Both the position numbers and the translations under genes were made by a program. The notes under the pieces are model-generated. The model was not told where the DNA came from. It saw nothing but the letters and a program-made list of their open reading frames with translations, and searched no databases. Below are positions 10,583 to 19,319 of a stretch of 64,000 nt of DNA, piece after piece. Source of the DNA: Bradyrhizobium sp. 170. Its GTDB lineage: Bacteria > Pseudomonadota > Alphaproteobacteria > Rhizobiales > Xanthobacteraceae. Each line of letters opens with the position of its first letter. The first letter of the stretch is position 1. The stretch covers positions 2,108,001-2,172,000 of the forward strand of contig NZ_CP064703.1 in assembly GCF_023101085.1 (NCBI RefSeq). The letters run 5' to 3'.

Positions 10583-11190
10583 CTAGTTCAGAGCCCTTAA
10601 TGCTAGTGTCGTCGAAGCGACGATGGCGAAAAGTGAGATTGCAACGTACATAGCCGTATTCGGCGACGACACCCGAATGGGTGCAACGTGTAGTCCTGCG
10701 AGCACAAGAAATATGCTGAGCGTAAACGTTACGAAAAGCTGATCCGGCACTAATGGTCGGGCCATAACGGCAACTGCCATTGCAGGAACGTCGTATGATA
10801 ACGGCATCCTAGGAAGCGCCCATCGGCGGATTTGCCGAAATTCGCAAAGTAGCTAAGCCGAATGGCACCTGCGATGATCACAGCAGTCGCAGTCGTCAGA
10901 CCAACAAGCGTGGCATGGCTAACCTGAATCACGATTACGGCCGGCAGTACTGCTCCGTAGATTATGTCGCCGAAACCATCGAGGCTCTGCCCCATTTTCG
11001 CAACGTTTGGGTCCCGATTCTTAGTGCGCATCGCAACAACTCCATCAAGGTGGTCTGAGAGCACAGCCCAAAGCGCCGCCGCCACGGCGAGCTCGAGGCG
11101 TCCAGAAACAGCGAAGAAGAGGCTGACGGAGGAGAAAAGAATGCCGCTTGCTGTTATGGCATTTGCCGGATCCCAAAGATACTTCAGCAT
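10583..11190 (-). pseudogene. CDP-alcohol phosphatidyltransferase, one frameshift
   Basis: A membrane enzyme that transfers a head group or diacylglycerol phosphate using a CDP-activated substrate. The CDP-OH-P signature DGx2ARx8Gx3Dx3D is essentially present as DHLDGVVAMR...GQSLDGFGD (AMR replaces AR). ATG at 11190 follows a strong GAGGAG site. The frame breaks near 10806 (after GRFLG) and resumes as LPLSYDVPAMAVAVMARPL with more membrane segments, consistent with a one-base loss. With the neighbouring PEP mutase and nucleotidyltransferase it suggests a phosphonolipid product. Confidence 0.75.
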
Positions 11191-11249
11191 CAGTCGTCTC
11201 CTCTTGCCACCGATATGGCAGCCCCGATGGGGTTCTGTCTCATGAATAT

Positions 11250-11640
11250 TCGCTCCGCGCATTGTCCTCACTGTCAATTGTACCAGCTGATACCGTCGCA
11301 GCGCGCGGCGGCGAGTTGGAGCCATCACCTCTCATGGGTCACGAGGAGCTCCTCTGTGTAGGCTTGTGTCGAACCGGGCCCGATGATGTTGTTCAGGGCG
11401 GGAAATCGTAAACCTGATTGTCGGAGCGGCGCACTGCAACAGGTGCATTGTGTTGAACAGCCTCGGACCGTTCTCGCTAAAATTCGCGGCTGTATGTTTC
11501 GTACGAAAGCCGGAACTAATCCGCTGTCTGCAAGGAATGCGACCGGCCCTTGCATTGTCGACAAGGAGCGCCCGCCATAAGTTTAGCGGCGTTACCCCGA
11601 CGGAAAGATAGCGACGCGCATGTTCGAAAAGCACGTCACT
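11250..11640 (-). pseudogene. Nucleotidyltransferase fragment (second copy)
   Basis: A degraded copy of the C-terminal part of the 13905-14705 gene. QGPVAFLADSGLVPAF aligns with QGSAVLLSDRGFISAF, and NNIIGPGSTQAYTEELL aligns with DDIIGSGATQAYTEELF. DNA similarity also extends to the downstream DLRWYEI region. The N-terminal catalytic half is absent. It is fused directly to a pepM 5' scrap on its upstream side. Confidence 0.75.
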
Positions 11641-11797
11641 ATGCGCTGACGATCGGGTCGCAGGATCCATCCTGCGCTTCGATGCGAAAGGAGACGTCGC
11701 GGGTGGAGCAGATCTCAACGCGCAGCATTTCTGCATGTAAGGAGTGCGCGCATTGATAGGGCCCGTCGGCGAGAACGGTCGGTGGTTGATGGTGCAT
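11641..11797 (-). pseudogene. PEP mutase 5' fragment, copy 1
   Basis: It starts MHHQPPTVLADG and continues AEMLRVEICSTRDVSFRIEA, matching the N-terminus of the pepM gene at 15935 (AEMLRAEICSNPDLSFLMEA). It is truncated after about 50 codons and joined to nucleotidyltransferase debris. A degenerate ribosome site (AAGGAT) precedes the ATG. Confidence 0.75.
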
Positions 11798-11848
11798 GCC
11801 TAAATCCTTGCTGGTGTGGTTGACAGCCCGACGTTCATCAATCGACAG

Positions 11849-11864
11849 TGACATGCTTCTGTCA
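11849..11864. promoter_or_regulatory. TGACA-N6-TGTCA dyad, copy 1
   Basis: TGACATGCTTCTGTCA, followed in all three copies by a related CTAGA/CCAA tract and GTTGGTAGTTGAC. It lies about 50-60 bp upstream of the pepM 5' fragment. Identical arms are found at 16031 and 19732, so the element is conserved better than the coding DNA next to it. Confidence 0.55.
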
Positions 11865-11899
11865 CCTAGACCAATTACTAACGTTGGTAGTTGACGGCG

Positions 11900-12850
11900 G
11901 CGCCAGCTGCATGTCCTCAATAGAGATTAACGCAGCAGATGCTACTACCGCCACACACGATGCTTGATCGTTCCTGGCGGAAATTCAGAACGCGTTCTCT
12001 TAGTCTCAATACCGCCCCACAACTTGTCGCACTGCATCACCGAGCCTTTGCAGTCCAGCGCGCGTATTTGGACGCCTGCGAAGGGGCAGGGACCAGTTCT
12101 GTTGAACCGGAAATCCGGTCCGACGGTTCGCCAGCCAGACTTGGCTTCTCGGTCGCCAGTTCTCATCTCCATTCATGGTTTACGAATGTTGCGCTCTCGG
12201 GCCTATCCGCGGAGCAACCATTGTTCTGTGAGATCATGATCGCGCAATGCGCCGCTTGCTCGACAACGGTTCCGAAGTCTTTGTAACATCCGGTCAGCGT
12301 TGTGATTTCTATCGTATCTCATCATCAAATGTAGGATTGGTGGCTGCAGATCATGATTGATGGCCGATCAATCCAGGGTCGAGCTCCGACACAGCGTCCG
12401 CTACGAGGGTAGTAGCCGCGATATTGTGGGGCCGATATGGAAGCCGGCGCGCCGTCATTTCGCATTTGACCGGGGTCAGTCGATAGCGGCCTTACGTTGC
12501 ATCGATGAGCAAGTCGCGACGTAGCTCCAGCAACGGCCTTCGACGTTCAATGTCCGGGGAGTTTCTTCATCGACGCGCTCCGTTCAGAGCCGATATCGGT
12601 CTCGTGCAATAGGGAGTTCGCTCAGAACAACGGTTCCGTTCGCCGCAGCGAGCGGACTCCAGCAACCCCGTCGAGATCGTTGAATGGAGAGTAGAAAGGA
12701 GCGCCGCCACGGCCAGGTCAGGTGCATCGGCAAGAGCGCGCAAGTAGCCTTGCGGAGTGAAAAGAGACGCCACCGGGCGTTCGCTGGATTCGAAATAGAG
12801 GTAGAGCGGGGAATAATCTTCTCAAAATCGCCATCCTGCCCGATTTTCTC
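11900..12850. other. Stretch without a recognisable gene
   Basis: Open frames on both strands (for example minus-strand 12567-12773, with FTPQGYLRALADAPDLAVAALLSTLH) have protein-like pieces but no family I can name. They are probably decayed genes between the two parts of the phosphonate-type cluster. Confidence 0.35.
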
Positions 12851-12851
12851 C

Positions 12852-12903
12852 TAGAGCGTGATCGGTTTGGAACCCAGTACCCATGTTTCCGGATCATGCT
12901 CTA
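12852..12903. repeat. Rhizobial palindromic intergenic repeat
   Basis: TAGAGCGTGATC at the left and GATCATGCTCTA at the right form inverted arms (11 of 12 match) around a GGTTTGGAACCC-containing middle. This is the form of the short palindromic repeats (RIME-like) scattered between rhizobial genes. It sits at the 3' end of the HAD gene and could act as a terminator-like hairpin. Confidence 0.6.
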
Positions 12904-13704
12904 CTCACTGTGCTTCAGGATCATCTCGACCGCCTTAGCAAAACCGTCGTTCTGTTGATGGCGGTAACATATTTCGCGTGCTGCTTGACGGCATCGCTTG
13001 CATTGCCCATCGCGAATGAGATGCCGCTCGTTGCGAACATCGATAGATCGTTCTGCATATCGCCGATGGTCGCAACGCCCTCGGTCGCGACGCCGAGTCG
13101 TCTTGCGGTCGCTATGACAAACGTGCCCTTGTTGTAGCCAGGCGCCGTGAGATCGAGATAGTAATTGTCCGAACGGACCGTGATCGCGACGCTACCGACG
13201 GCTTCATGCATCGCAGCTTCGCAGCGCCCGAGCAGTGGCGCATCGGACGAGGCGGCGACGATCTTGCAGGTCTGAGCCAGATAGGGTGCAAAGTCCGCAA
13301 CAATGGTCGGCTCGTCCCTAATGATGTGCGTCGCTTGCGCGACACCTTCGCCATCTGGGCTGCACATCAACCATTGATTGCGGTTGAACATCCAGATGTC
13401 AACGCCGAATCCGCAGAGCACGTCGAGGCTGCGTTGCACCGTTGCCGCTGGGATGAAGTGTTGCTCGATAGTTTTCAGCCGCGAATCGACAATGCAGCTT
13501 CGTTGAGGCGCCGACCGGCAGCGTGATCCCCAAAGGCTCGATCAGCAAGTCCATGCCGATCCTCGGCCGGCTGGAAGCGATAGCGGAGCTAATGCCCGCG
13601 GCATGCAGATTGCGCGCGGCATCCCTGGGACCGTCGCTCAAGATCTTCTCTTCGGTGAGCAGCGTGCCGTCGACATCGGATACAACAAGCGCAATGCGGG
13701 TCAT
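12904..13704 (-). pseudogene. Cof-type HAD phosphatase, two frameshifts
   Basis: A HAD-superfamily (type IIB, Cof-like) phosphatase. Motif I LVVSDVDGTLL follows ATG 13704, motif II is in SSAIASSRP, and motif IV is GDMQNDLSMFATSGISFAMGNASDAVKQHA. Frame changes fall near 13510 (between LPVGA and IVDSRLKTIEQHF) and near 12960 (the normal ending NDGFAKAVEMILKHSE is read in another frame). All catalytic motifs survive in pieces, so decay may be recent or the indels may be sequence errors. Its place in the cluster suggests a phosphoester or phosphonate substrate. Confidence 0.75.
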
Positions 13705-13904
13705 GAAGGCACGTTCTGAGTTGACGAAGGATGTCGTCAACAATGGCATCGACAACGCGTCGACCGCGATCGTGATTTCGTGTTCGCTCGGATCCCGCGG
13801 TTCAAACGGCGCGGCATTAGTTGCGGCATGAAGCGATCGCCGTCTTCGGAACGCCAATCGAGCCATTCGGACAATCACCCGGCGATGGTGCTGGCATTGG
13901 AACC

Positions 13905-14705
13905 TCACCTGGTCTGCAGCCCGTACGGCACGCCGAAAGCTTTCGCCCCTGCGAAAATGCGCTCCGCGATGCGCAGATCTTCGGCGCTGTCGATTTCATA
14001 CCATCTGAGATCGTCGCAGCGCGCCGTGGCGAGCTGTAGGCCACGCTTTTCCACCAAATACGCGAAAAGCTCCTCGGTGTAGGCCTGCGTAGCTCCGGAG
14101 CCGATGATATCATCAAGAGCTGGAACGATCATTGCCCTGAGGGTCGTCGCCGACAATCGTAGCACATTCAACGTCTTGAATAGTCTTGGACCGTCCGCAT
14201 TAAGCGTTGCTGAGGTTTGCTTCATGCGGAAAGCAGAGATGAAGCCTCTATCCGACAATAGAACCGCCGACCCTTGCATCAACGCGTTGAAGGGGGCGAC
14301 TGCAGCCACATCAGTCGCCTCTCCGAACAGCAGGTAGCGCAACGCATCCTCCTCGAAAAAGACGTCGCCCTCGAGTAGAAAGCAGTCCCCCGAAAGAAGG
14401 GTGTCCCGCGCCAGCCATAGGGAATGGGCGCTGCCGGTACGGTCAAAGACGGTCGACTCGACATACTTGATTTCAAGCTCGCCAAAGCGGCTGCCACAGG
14501 CGTATTGAATGGCGTCCTTCCGGTAACCGACGACAATCGTCACCTCCTCAACGCCGACGGACTCCAGATTGCGCAGAGCGTTGTGAATGATAGGAGTTCC
14601 ATTGACCGTGACCAGCGGCTTCGGTCGTAAATCGGTCAGCGGACGCAGACGGGAGCCCAAGCCGGCCGCGAGAATGACGGCTCTCCTGGGAGCATTGCTA
14701 GCCAT
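13905..14705 (-). CDS. PntC-like nucleotidyltransferase
   Basis: A 266-residue sugar-phosphate-type nucleotidyltransferase. The N-terminal signature AVILAAGLGSRLRPLT and the KPLV lysine are intact, as are the metal-binding LLEGDVFF and the C-terminal DDLRWYEIDSAEDLRIAE. The ATG at 14705 follows AAGGGAA. Enzymes of this shape encoded beside PEP mutase activate phosphonates with CTP (PntC) and feed CDP-alcohol phosphatidyltransferases. Phosphocholine or sugar-1-phosphate activation is the alternative. It is the only gene of the cluster with an undamaged frame. Confidence 0.75.
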   Translation of the reverse strand: MASNAPRRAVILAAGLGSRLRPLTDLRPKPLVTVNGTPIIHNALRNLESVGVEEVTIVVGYRKDAIQYACGSRFGELEIKYVESTVFDRTGSAHSLWLARDTLLSGDCFLLEGDVFFEEDALRYLLFGEATDVAAVAPFNALMQGSAVLLSDRGFISAFRMKQTSATLNADGPRLFKTLNVLRLSATTLRAMIVPALDDIIGSGATQAYTEELFAYLVEKRGLQLATARCDDLRWYEIDSAEDLRIAERIFAGAKAFGVPYGLQTR

Positions 14706-15008
14706 TTCATTTCCCTTATCGCGATTTGGTTCCAGGCGTTGAGACCTCGACGAGCAATCCCAAGCTTTCCAGCGGCGTGGTGCCGGTCCGAGTCCTTGGA
14801 AATGCGACCCCACGAGTCAGAAGAGACAAATCATGGCCCTCATCGGTCGGTCTCGGAAAGAGAAAGCAGCTCGTGGACGTTCCGGTTTCGGCCAAACAAA
14901 TGCGTCGTGAGAGTTTACTTGAGCGTGACGGCAGGGAAGATGGTGCATGACAGGCGTCCATCGAGAACGAATATGTTGTTGTGTGGATGAGAGGCTTGTT
15001 GTCGTAGT
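14706..15008. other. Spacer between pepM and the nucleotidyltransferase gene
   Basis: About 300 bases with no coding frame I recognise on the minus strand. It is long for an operon spacer and may be the scar of a lost gene, for example a decarboxylase or transaminase; this is only inference. Confidence 0.35.
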
Positions 15009-15935
15009 TCAAGCGGGGTGGAGATATCGCGCTTCCGCACGGGCCAGTTCGTCGTATCTAAACAAATCGAATACCTCGTCGAGCGTTGCAATATGTGGCT
15101 CAATGCCGGCAATGCCTTCCTCAGCGATAATGCGGCCGCAGACCTGCCGCATTGCCGCTATAGCTGCTCGCATCGAGTGGTTGGCCCAGATCACTGTGGA
15201 GATGCCGGCATCACGGTATGTAGAGGCCGGTGTCCGATAGTATTTCGTTGGAACGATTACGACGGGCCGGCAGTTTTGCCAGGAACTCGCGAACGAGAGG
15301 ATCTCGTCAGCCGTGCTCTTACGCGAGTGAATGAGGATAGCGTCAGCTCCCGCAGCGGCGTAAGCGCTAGCACGCAGGAGTGCTTCGTCTATTCCATGGC
15401 CGGCGATCAGCGCCTCGATCCGGGCCACGAGGACCAAGTCGTCTGCGAACGGTATCTTTCACGGCTCGCAGCCGGCCGGAAAATTCATCGATATCGGCGA
15501 GCGGATGCCGATCGCCAACGAACGAGTTCATCTTCGGAAAACAGCTGTCCTCCAGCGCAACCCCGGCAGCGCCCCGCTGACGGAGTCTGCGCGCCAAGAT
15601 GCGGGCATTGTTGAAATTCCCGAAGCCGCCATCGCCATCAACGAGCACCGGCAGCTCGGTCGAATCGACGATGCGCTCGACCACGTCGACGATTTGGCTC
15701 CATGAAGCTTCGTTGGCATCGCGGTAGCCGAGAGAGCAGGCAATTGACAGGCCCGAGGCCCAGAGACCCTTGAATCCTGCCTGCTTGGCGATGGCGCCGG
15801 AGAGTGCATATGAGCCTCCATGAGAAAGGAGAGGTCGGGATTGGAGCAGATCTCTGCGCGTAGCATTTCTGCAAATGAGGAGTCTGCAGATCGATCAAGG
15901 CCGTTGGCGAGAAAAGATTGTGGTTGATCTTGCAT
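15009..15935 (-). pseudogene. pepM: Phosphoenolpyruvate mutase (PEP mutase/isocitrate lyase superfamily), two frameshifts
   Basis: PEP mutase makes phosphonopyruvate, the first C-P bond in nearly all phosphonates. ATG 15935 follows AAGGAG. Blocks in order are AEMLRAEICSNPDLSFLMEAH, then after a shift near 15805 ALSGAIAKQAGFKGLWASGLSIACSLGYRD, PVLVDGDGGFGN and EDSCFPKMNSF. After a shift near 15440 come LVARIEALIAGHGIDEALLRA and IVPTKYYRTP. The hallmark EDKxxxxxNS reads EDSCFPKMNS, with the lysine replaced by serine. Both the shifts and that change argue against activity; the family assignment is firm. Confidence 0.8.
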
Positions 15936-16030
15936 GCCGACTCCTTGCGCGCCATTGACAGGCCGGTCATTCAGCGCGTGCGTCTCCATCGATCTCAGCC
16001 GCTCGGGAATGCCATAGCTCAACCGCTAGG

Positions 16031-16046
16031 TGACATGCTGCTGTCA
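16031..16046. promoter_or_regulatory. TGACA-N6-TGTCA dyad upstream of pepM
   Basis: TGACATGCTGCTGTCA lies 96 bp upstream of the pepM ATG and continues into AAATCGCTATTGTTGGTAG, shared with the copies at 11849 and 19732. On the minus strand a TTGATT that could be a -35 box sits next to it. The binding protein is unknown. Confidence 0.55.
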
Positions 16047-16139
16047 TCCAAATCAAATCGCTATTGTTGGTAGTTGACCAGGCCGCGCTCGGCTCGGAGT
16101 TAACGCGACCTAGGCAGCGCGCCATTTCGGAGATTGTGC

Positions 16140-16670
16140 GTTTTGGTCCTCAGAAATCCAGAGCGACCTTCAACCGAGCTTTCTCTAGCCGATGGCTGTG
16201 TGCAGTGAGCCTCTTAGCGAATTCGGTCAATTCGCGAACAGCGAATTCCACCAAAAACGAATTCATGGAGCGCTCCCTGTTGTGCAGCGAGGCTCGCGAG
16301 ATGCTTTTAAAGTCTTGTCCGTCAGCGACATCTGTACGACCCCAGCATCGCTTGTGGAGGACGTGCGCCGCAGACCCTTTTTTGTCTAACAGCTTTGATT
16401 GGGTCGTGACGAATGAAGAGTCAGCGCATCAATTTGACACCACGTTGACAGGAGCCGTTTTCTCTGTCCAGGTCTGCCAAGGCCAAGGCCATCAAGATCA
16501 GCCCCTGCGGCCCGGTGATGCCATTACATTGGCCTAGAGCTGGCGAAGTTCCTCCAGACACACATTGATGAATCTGATCTCCCACATGAATTGCCGGCCC
16601 ACCTCCTGACACTCAAGAGAGCGACTGCCGACCGCTCTTGCTGGCCTAGGCAAACCCAACGGCATCGTAT
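16140..16670 (-). pseudogene. marR remnant, copy B
   Basis: DNA matches the intact marR at 8262-8777 over its whole length (for example the shared CTTTCTCTAGCCGATG at the 3' end and CAGCTTTGATTGGGTCGTGA in the middle). Several small insertions and deletions break every frame. It is the decayed partner of the intact copy and lies in the same position relative to luxR. Confidence 0.85.
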
Positions 16671-16815
16671 GTCAGGGTTTCCATTCTTGGCTTGTTTCCG
16701 CCTAGCAAGCTGAAAACAGGAACTATGCCGCCGCAGGGAACAGACGGAAATTGTTGGTACGCTTCGGACGAAAGTGAAGCATTTCGATTACAGCGACGAA
16801 ATCAAGAAACGTTGC

Positions 16816-16828
16816 GTACGTTACGTAC
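16816..16828. promoter_or_regulatory. Palindromic operator candidate, copy 3
   Basis: GTACGTTACGTAC, with AGAAAT to its right as in copy 2. It lies about 150 bp upstream of the marR remnant start and 400 bp upstream of the intact luxR. It is preserved exactly although the neighbouring marR is ruined. Confidence 0.5.
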
Positions 16829-17229
16829 AGAAATAATTCTTTGGTTCCAGGTTCAGCCGATATCGTATCGGGGGCGCAAAGATTTCGCGCGTCTTGATTA
16901 AGTAACGCCCACTACCTGGCACCCAAGCACCTGCGAAGCCTTTCGAACAAGTCCTTTGCCAAATCAAAACGGTCCCTCACATTGTCACCGGCCTATTTCT
17001 TCCCAAGAATATGCGGCCAGAAACCAGTTCCGGCCTAAAGGATAGAGGCATGGCTTTCCATAGATGCGTTGGCGGACGGGCAGGGTCGTCCTGTGCGCGC
17101 GCGGCGTTGCGGAATTCTACTCTTGTCGAGAGGTCGCTCGGCCTACCAGGCCAGACATCTTGTTCGCGAAATGCGCAGTGAGGTCATTAGGAAGCACGGT
17201 TATTGCGTTCAAAAAGGGTGGAAGCCTGA

Positions 17230-17958
17230 ATGAACCCGGTCGAAAGCATTTTTCAGGAATTCATTGATAGTATCCAAACCGCAAGCGAAGCGGTTGAATT
17301 CGAGCGGGTCGCAACGCGTCTCACAGAGAGGCTCGGCTTTCAGCGATTTGCCTATCTGCGCCTGACCGGAGACACGCCGACTTTGATTTCGTCCTATCCC
17401 AAATCCTGGACCAGCCGTTATTTCCAGCTTGGGTATCAGCAGCTCGATCCCGTGGTGCGCCGCGCGCGGGTCGAGCACGCATTGTTCAGTTGGGGAGGAG
17501 GGGGCTCAGCACCGGTCGGAAACCGCGAGCAGCGCCGGTTCTTCGATGAAGCGGCGACCTTCGGCATAAGGTCAGGCGTCACTGTGCCGATCCGTGGCGG
17601 ATTTGGCCGGATGGCCGCATTTACACTAGCAACGGACGACCGTGACGTTCAAACAGAACGGCTCGTGGCAGACTGGAAGGATCTCGTACATCTCGTCGGA
17701 TTGTATTTTCATAGTCATGTGGCCGCCAGGCTTGACGTACCCTCCACCGATAAACTTGCCGGAAGCGAACTCACTCAGCGCGAGCGCCAATGTCTTGCAT
17801 GGATCGCACAGGGAAAAACTGCGGCGGATATCGCGGTGTTGGTCCAGATTGCGCCGCGAACTGTAGTCTTTCACCTAGAGAACGCCCGCCGCAAGCTTGG
17901 CGCAGCATCTATTGCCCAGTGCGTCGCGGAGGCCCTGCGACGTGGTTTGTTGTCCTAG
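17230..17958 (+). CDS. LuxR-family acyl-HSL-type regulator
   Basis: A 242-residue two-domain quorum-sensing regulator. The autoinducer-binding domain keeps the usual residues in order: W in SSYPKSWTSRYF, Y in LGYQQ, DPVV, W in FSWGGGG, and G in FGIRSGVTVP. The C-terminal LuxR HTH is TQRERQCLAWIAQGKTAADIAVLV plus TVVFHLENARRKLGA. No luxI-type synthase was seen in this window, so it is a solo LuxR here unless a synthase lies elsewhere. A truncated copy lies at 9307. The order marR remnant - palindrome - luxR matches copy A. Confidence 0.9.
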   Translation: MNPVESIFQEFIDSIQTASEAVEFERVATRLTERLGFQRFAYLRLTGDTPTLISSYPKSWTSRYFQLGYQQLDPVVRRARVEHALFSWGGGGSAPVGNREQRRFFDEAATFGIRSGVTVPIRGGFGRMAAFTLATDDRDVQTERLVADWKDLVHLVGLYFHSHVAARLDVPSTDKLAGSELTQRERQCLAWIAQGKTAADIAVLVQIAPRTVVFHLENARRKLGAASIAQCVAEALRRGLLS

Positions 17959-18205
17959 TCATCCGCAACCTCTAGCGGCGTTGGACTGGCTCACCGTCAC
18001 CGGTAGGAGGCTTTCCCAAGCGCGGTAGAGTTCGTAGAACCGGTCTTTGCCGTGATTGTTCGGCTCGGCTGCGATGTACTCCTCCCATAGCCTATTCGTC
18101 AGAACGAAATAGGTTTGCCGCGGTTCTCCTTCAGTTCTGCTATATGCTGGCCGCTGCAGTAGGTTTATCGACGCAAAGCCCCCATCTTGAAAGGGCGCCT
18201 ACCGC
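17959..18205 (-). pseudogene. Unidentified ORF remnant
   Basis: A minus-strand frame without ATG reads protein-like to its stop: GGFASINLLQRPAYSRTEG, QTYFVLTNRLWEEYIAAEP and GKDRFYELYRAWESLLPVTV. I do not recognise it. It is probably the C-terminal piece of a lost gene, ending exactly behind the luxR stop. Confidence 0.4.
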
Positions 18206-18309
18206 GCCTACTAAGAATGATCAATTTGCATTGCATAAGTCATTGTAGAGACCGAGAATGTAATATAGGCTACTACCTTTAAGCGAGCTTATTTATTGGG
18301 GTTCTCATC

Positions 18310-18702
18310 ATGAAAAAACTTCTGGGACTTTTCCTGACCGCTCAGTTCTTGTTGCTCTCCGGAGAGGTCTTGGCCCAGGGACTTCCGGCTCCGTCGTATT
18401 GGAAGAATGAGCGTGGCTCGGAATTGTTTGTATGGTCCTCCAACAACGGGAGGATACAAGGCACTTTTACAAATCATGCTCAGGGCTTCCAATGCCAGGG
18501 CATTCCATATCCTGCATCCGGCGCCGTTAAACCAACCGGTCTGTATTTCGTTGTAACATTTTCCCAATGCAATTCCTTCACGCGCTGGGTCGGAAGGACC
18601 AATGGTTCTCAAATGCCAACGTCCTGGACATTGTTTTATGTCGACGGAAATGGCCAACCGAAAAAGCTCAAGGGTGCCGATACCTTCACAAGAGTATGGT
18701 AG
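18310..18702 (+). CDS. Secreted avidin-like biotin-binding protein (bradavidin II type)
   Basis: A 130-residue secreted protein: leader MKKLLGLFLTAQFLLLSGEVLAQG, then an avidin barrel. Recognisable avidin features are YWKNERGSELFVW (strand 1 with the biotin Asn/Ser), IQGTFTNHA, C in GFQCQGIPYP and in FSQCNSF (the disulfide pair of dimeric rhizobial avidins), W in TRWVGR, W in TSWTLFY, and the D of GADTF. The subunit-bridging Trp of tetrameric avidins is absent. Similarity to bradavidin II and rhizavidin is obvious from memory. Its natural role, perhaps biotin sequestration in nodule or rhizosphere, is unknown. Confidence 0.9.
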   Translation: MKKLLGLFLTAQFLLLSGEVLAQGLPAPSYWKNERGSELFVWSSNNGRIQGTFTNHAQGFQCQGIPYPASGAVKPTGLYFVVTFSQCNSFTRWVGRTNGSQMPTSWTLFYVDGNGQPKKLKGADTFTRVW

Positions 18703-18829
18703 CTAGAGGTTCGTTCTACTTCAGCTTTTGCCGCGCAATTGAGACCTGGTTCGCCGCCAGACTTCAAGTCTTCGATGCCGGCCGTCTCTCGTTTTCGTTC
18801 ATCCTTCTATGCGTAGATCTCGCATTCCG

Positions 18830-19200
18830 TCAGGCGTAGTCCGCACGCGGAGCAATCAGCGTCTCAGCAGTGCGGTTTTCCTTGTCGAACCTGATCAGCT
18901 CGATCAGGTTCTCGATTCCAAAGTCGGTGAAGGCCTTGACGCCGATTTCTCAGACACCATCGACCCAGACGGCGGTCCTCAAGTTATCCAATCAGTGGCG
19001 ACCTCCCGCAGCCTCTTCGTTTTCGCCGAGGTTCTCGGCGAGACGATTGATGGCGGTGACGTGATGAACCTTGTTGACGTGATGATCATGGAGCTCGAGC
19101 GGAGATCGCAAAGATCGGATGCTACGAGCAAAGGAGCTTCGTGCCAGCGGTGATCCGGCAAGGACTCCTTGCGGCAGCGCGGATGCCCTAGGTTCCATAA
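18830..19200 (-). pseudogene. Degraded ORF, unidentified
   Basis: Minus-strand pieces such as HVTAINRLAENLGENEEAAGGR and, in another frame, GVKAFTDFGIENLIELIRFD to a stop near 18838 read like one protein broken by shifts. There is no family assignment. It separates the avidin gene from the third pepM scrap. Confidence 0.35.
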
Positions 19201-19319
19201 ACCCTCATCCTGATGCTGCGGAGCGCCTTGACCCACTCGGCGTGAGGTCCGGCTAAGCATTCGGCGCAGTCAGCAGCAGGCACCGGTCCGCTCCAGGCGC
19301 GCGAAGAGCTTTCGATCTA

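Noticed and set aside
16031..16046. FixK/FNR-type box in the pepM promoter
   Set aside because: The dyad arms are TGACA/TGTCA, not TTGAT-N4-ATCAA; only one chance TTGAT half is present.
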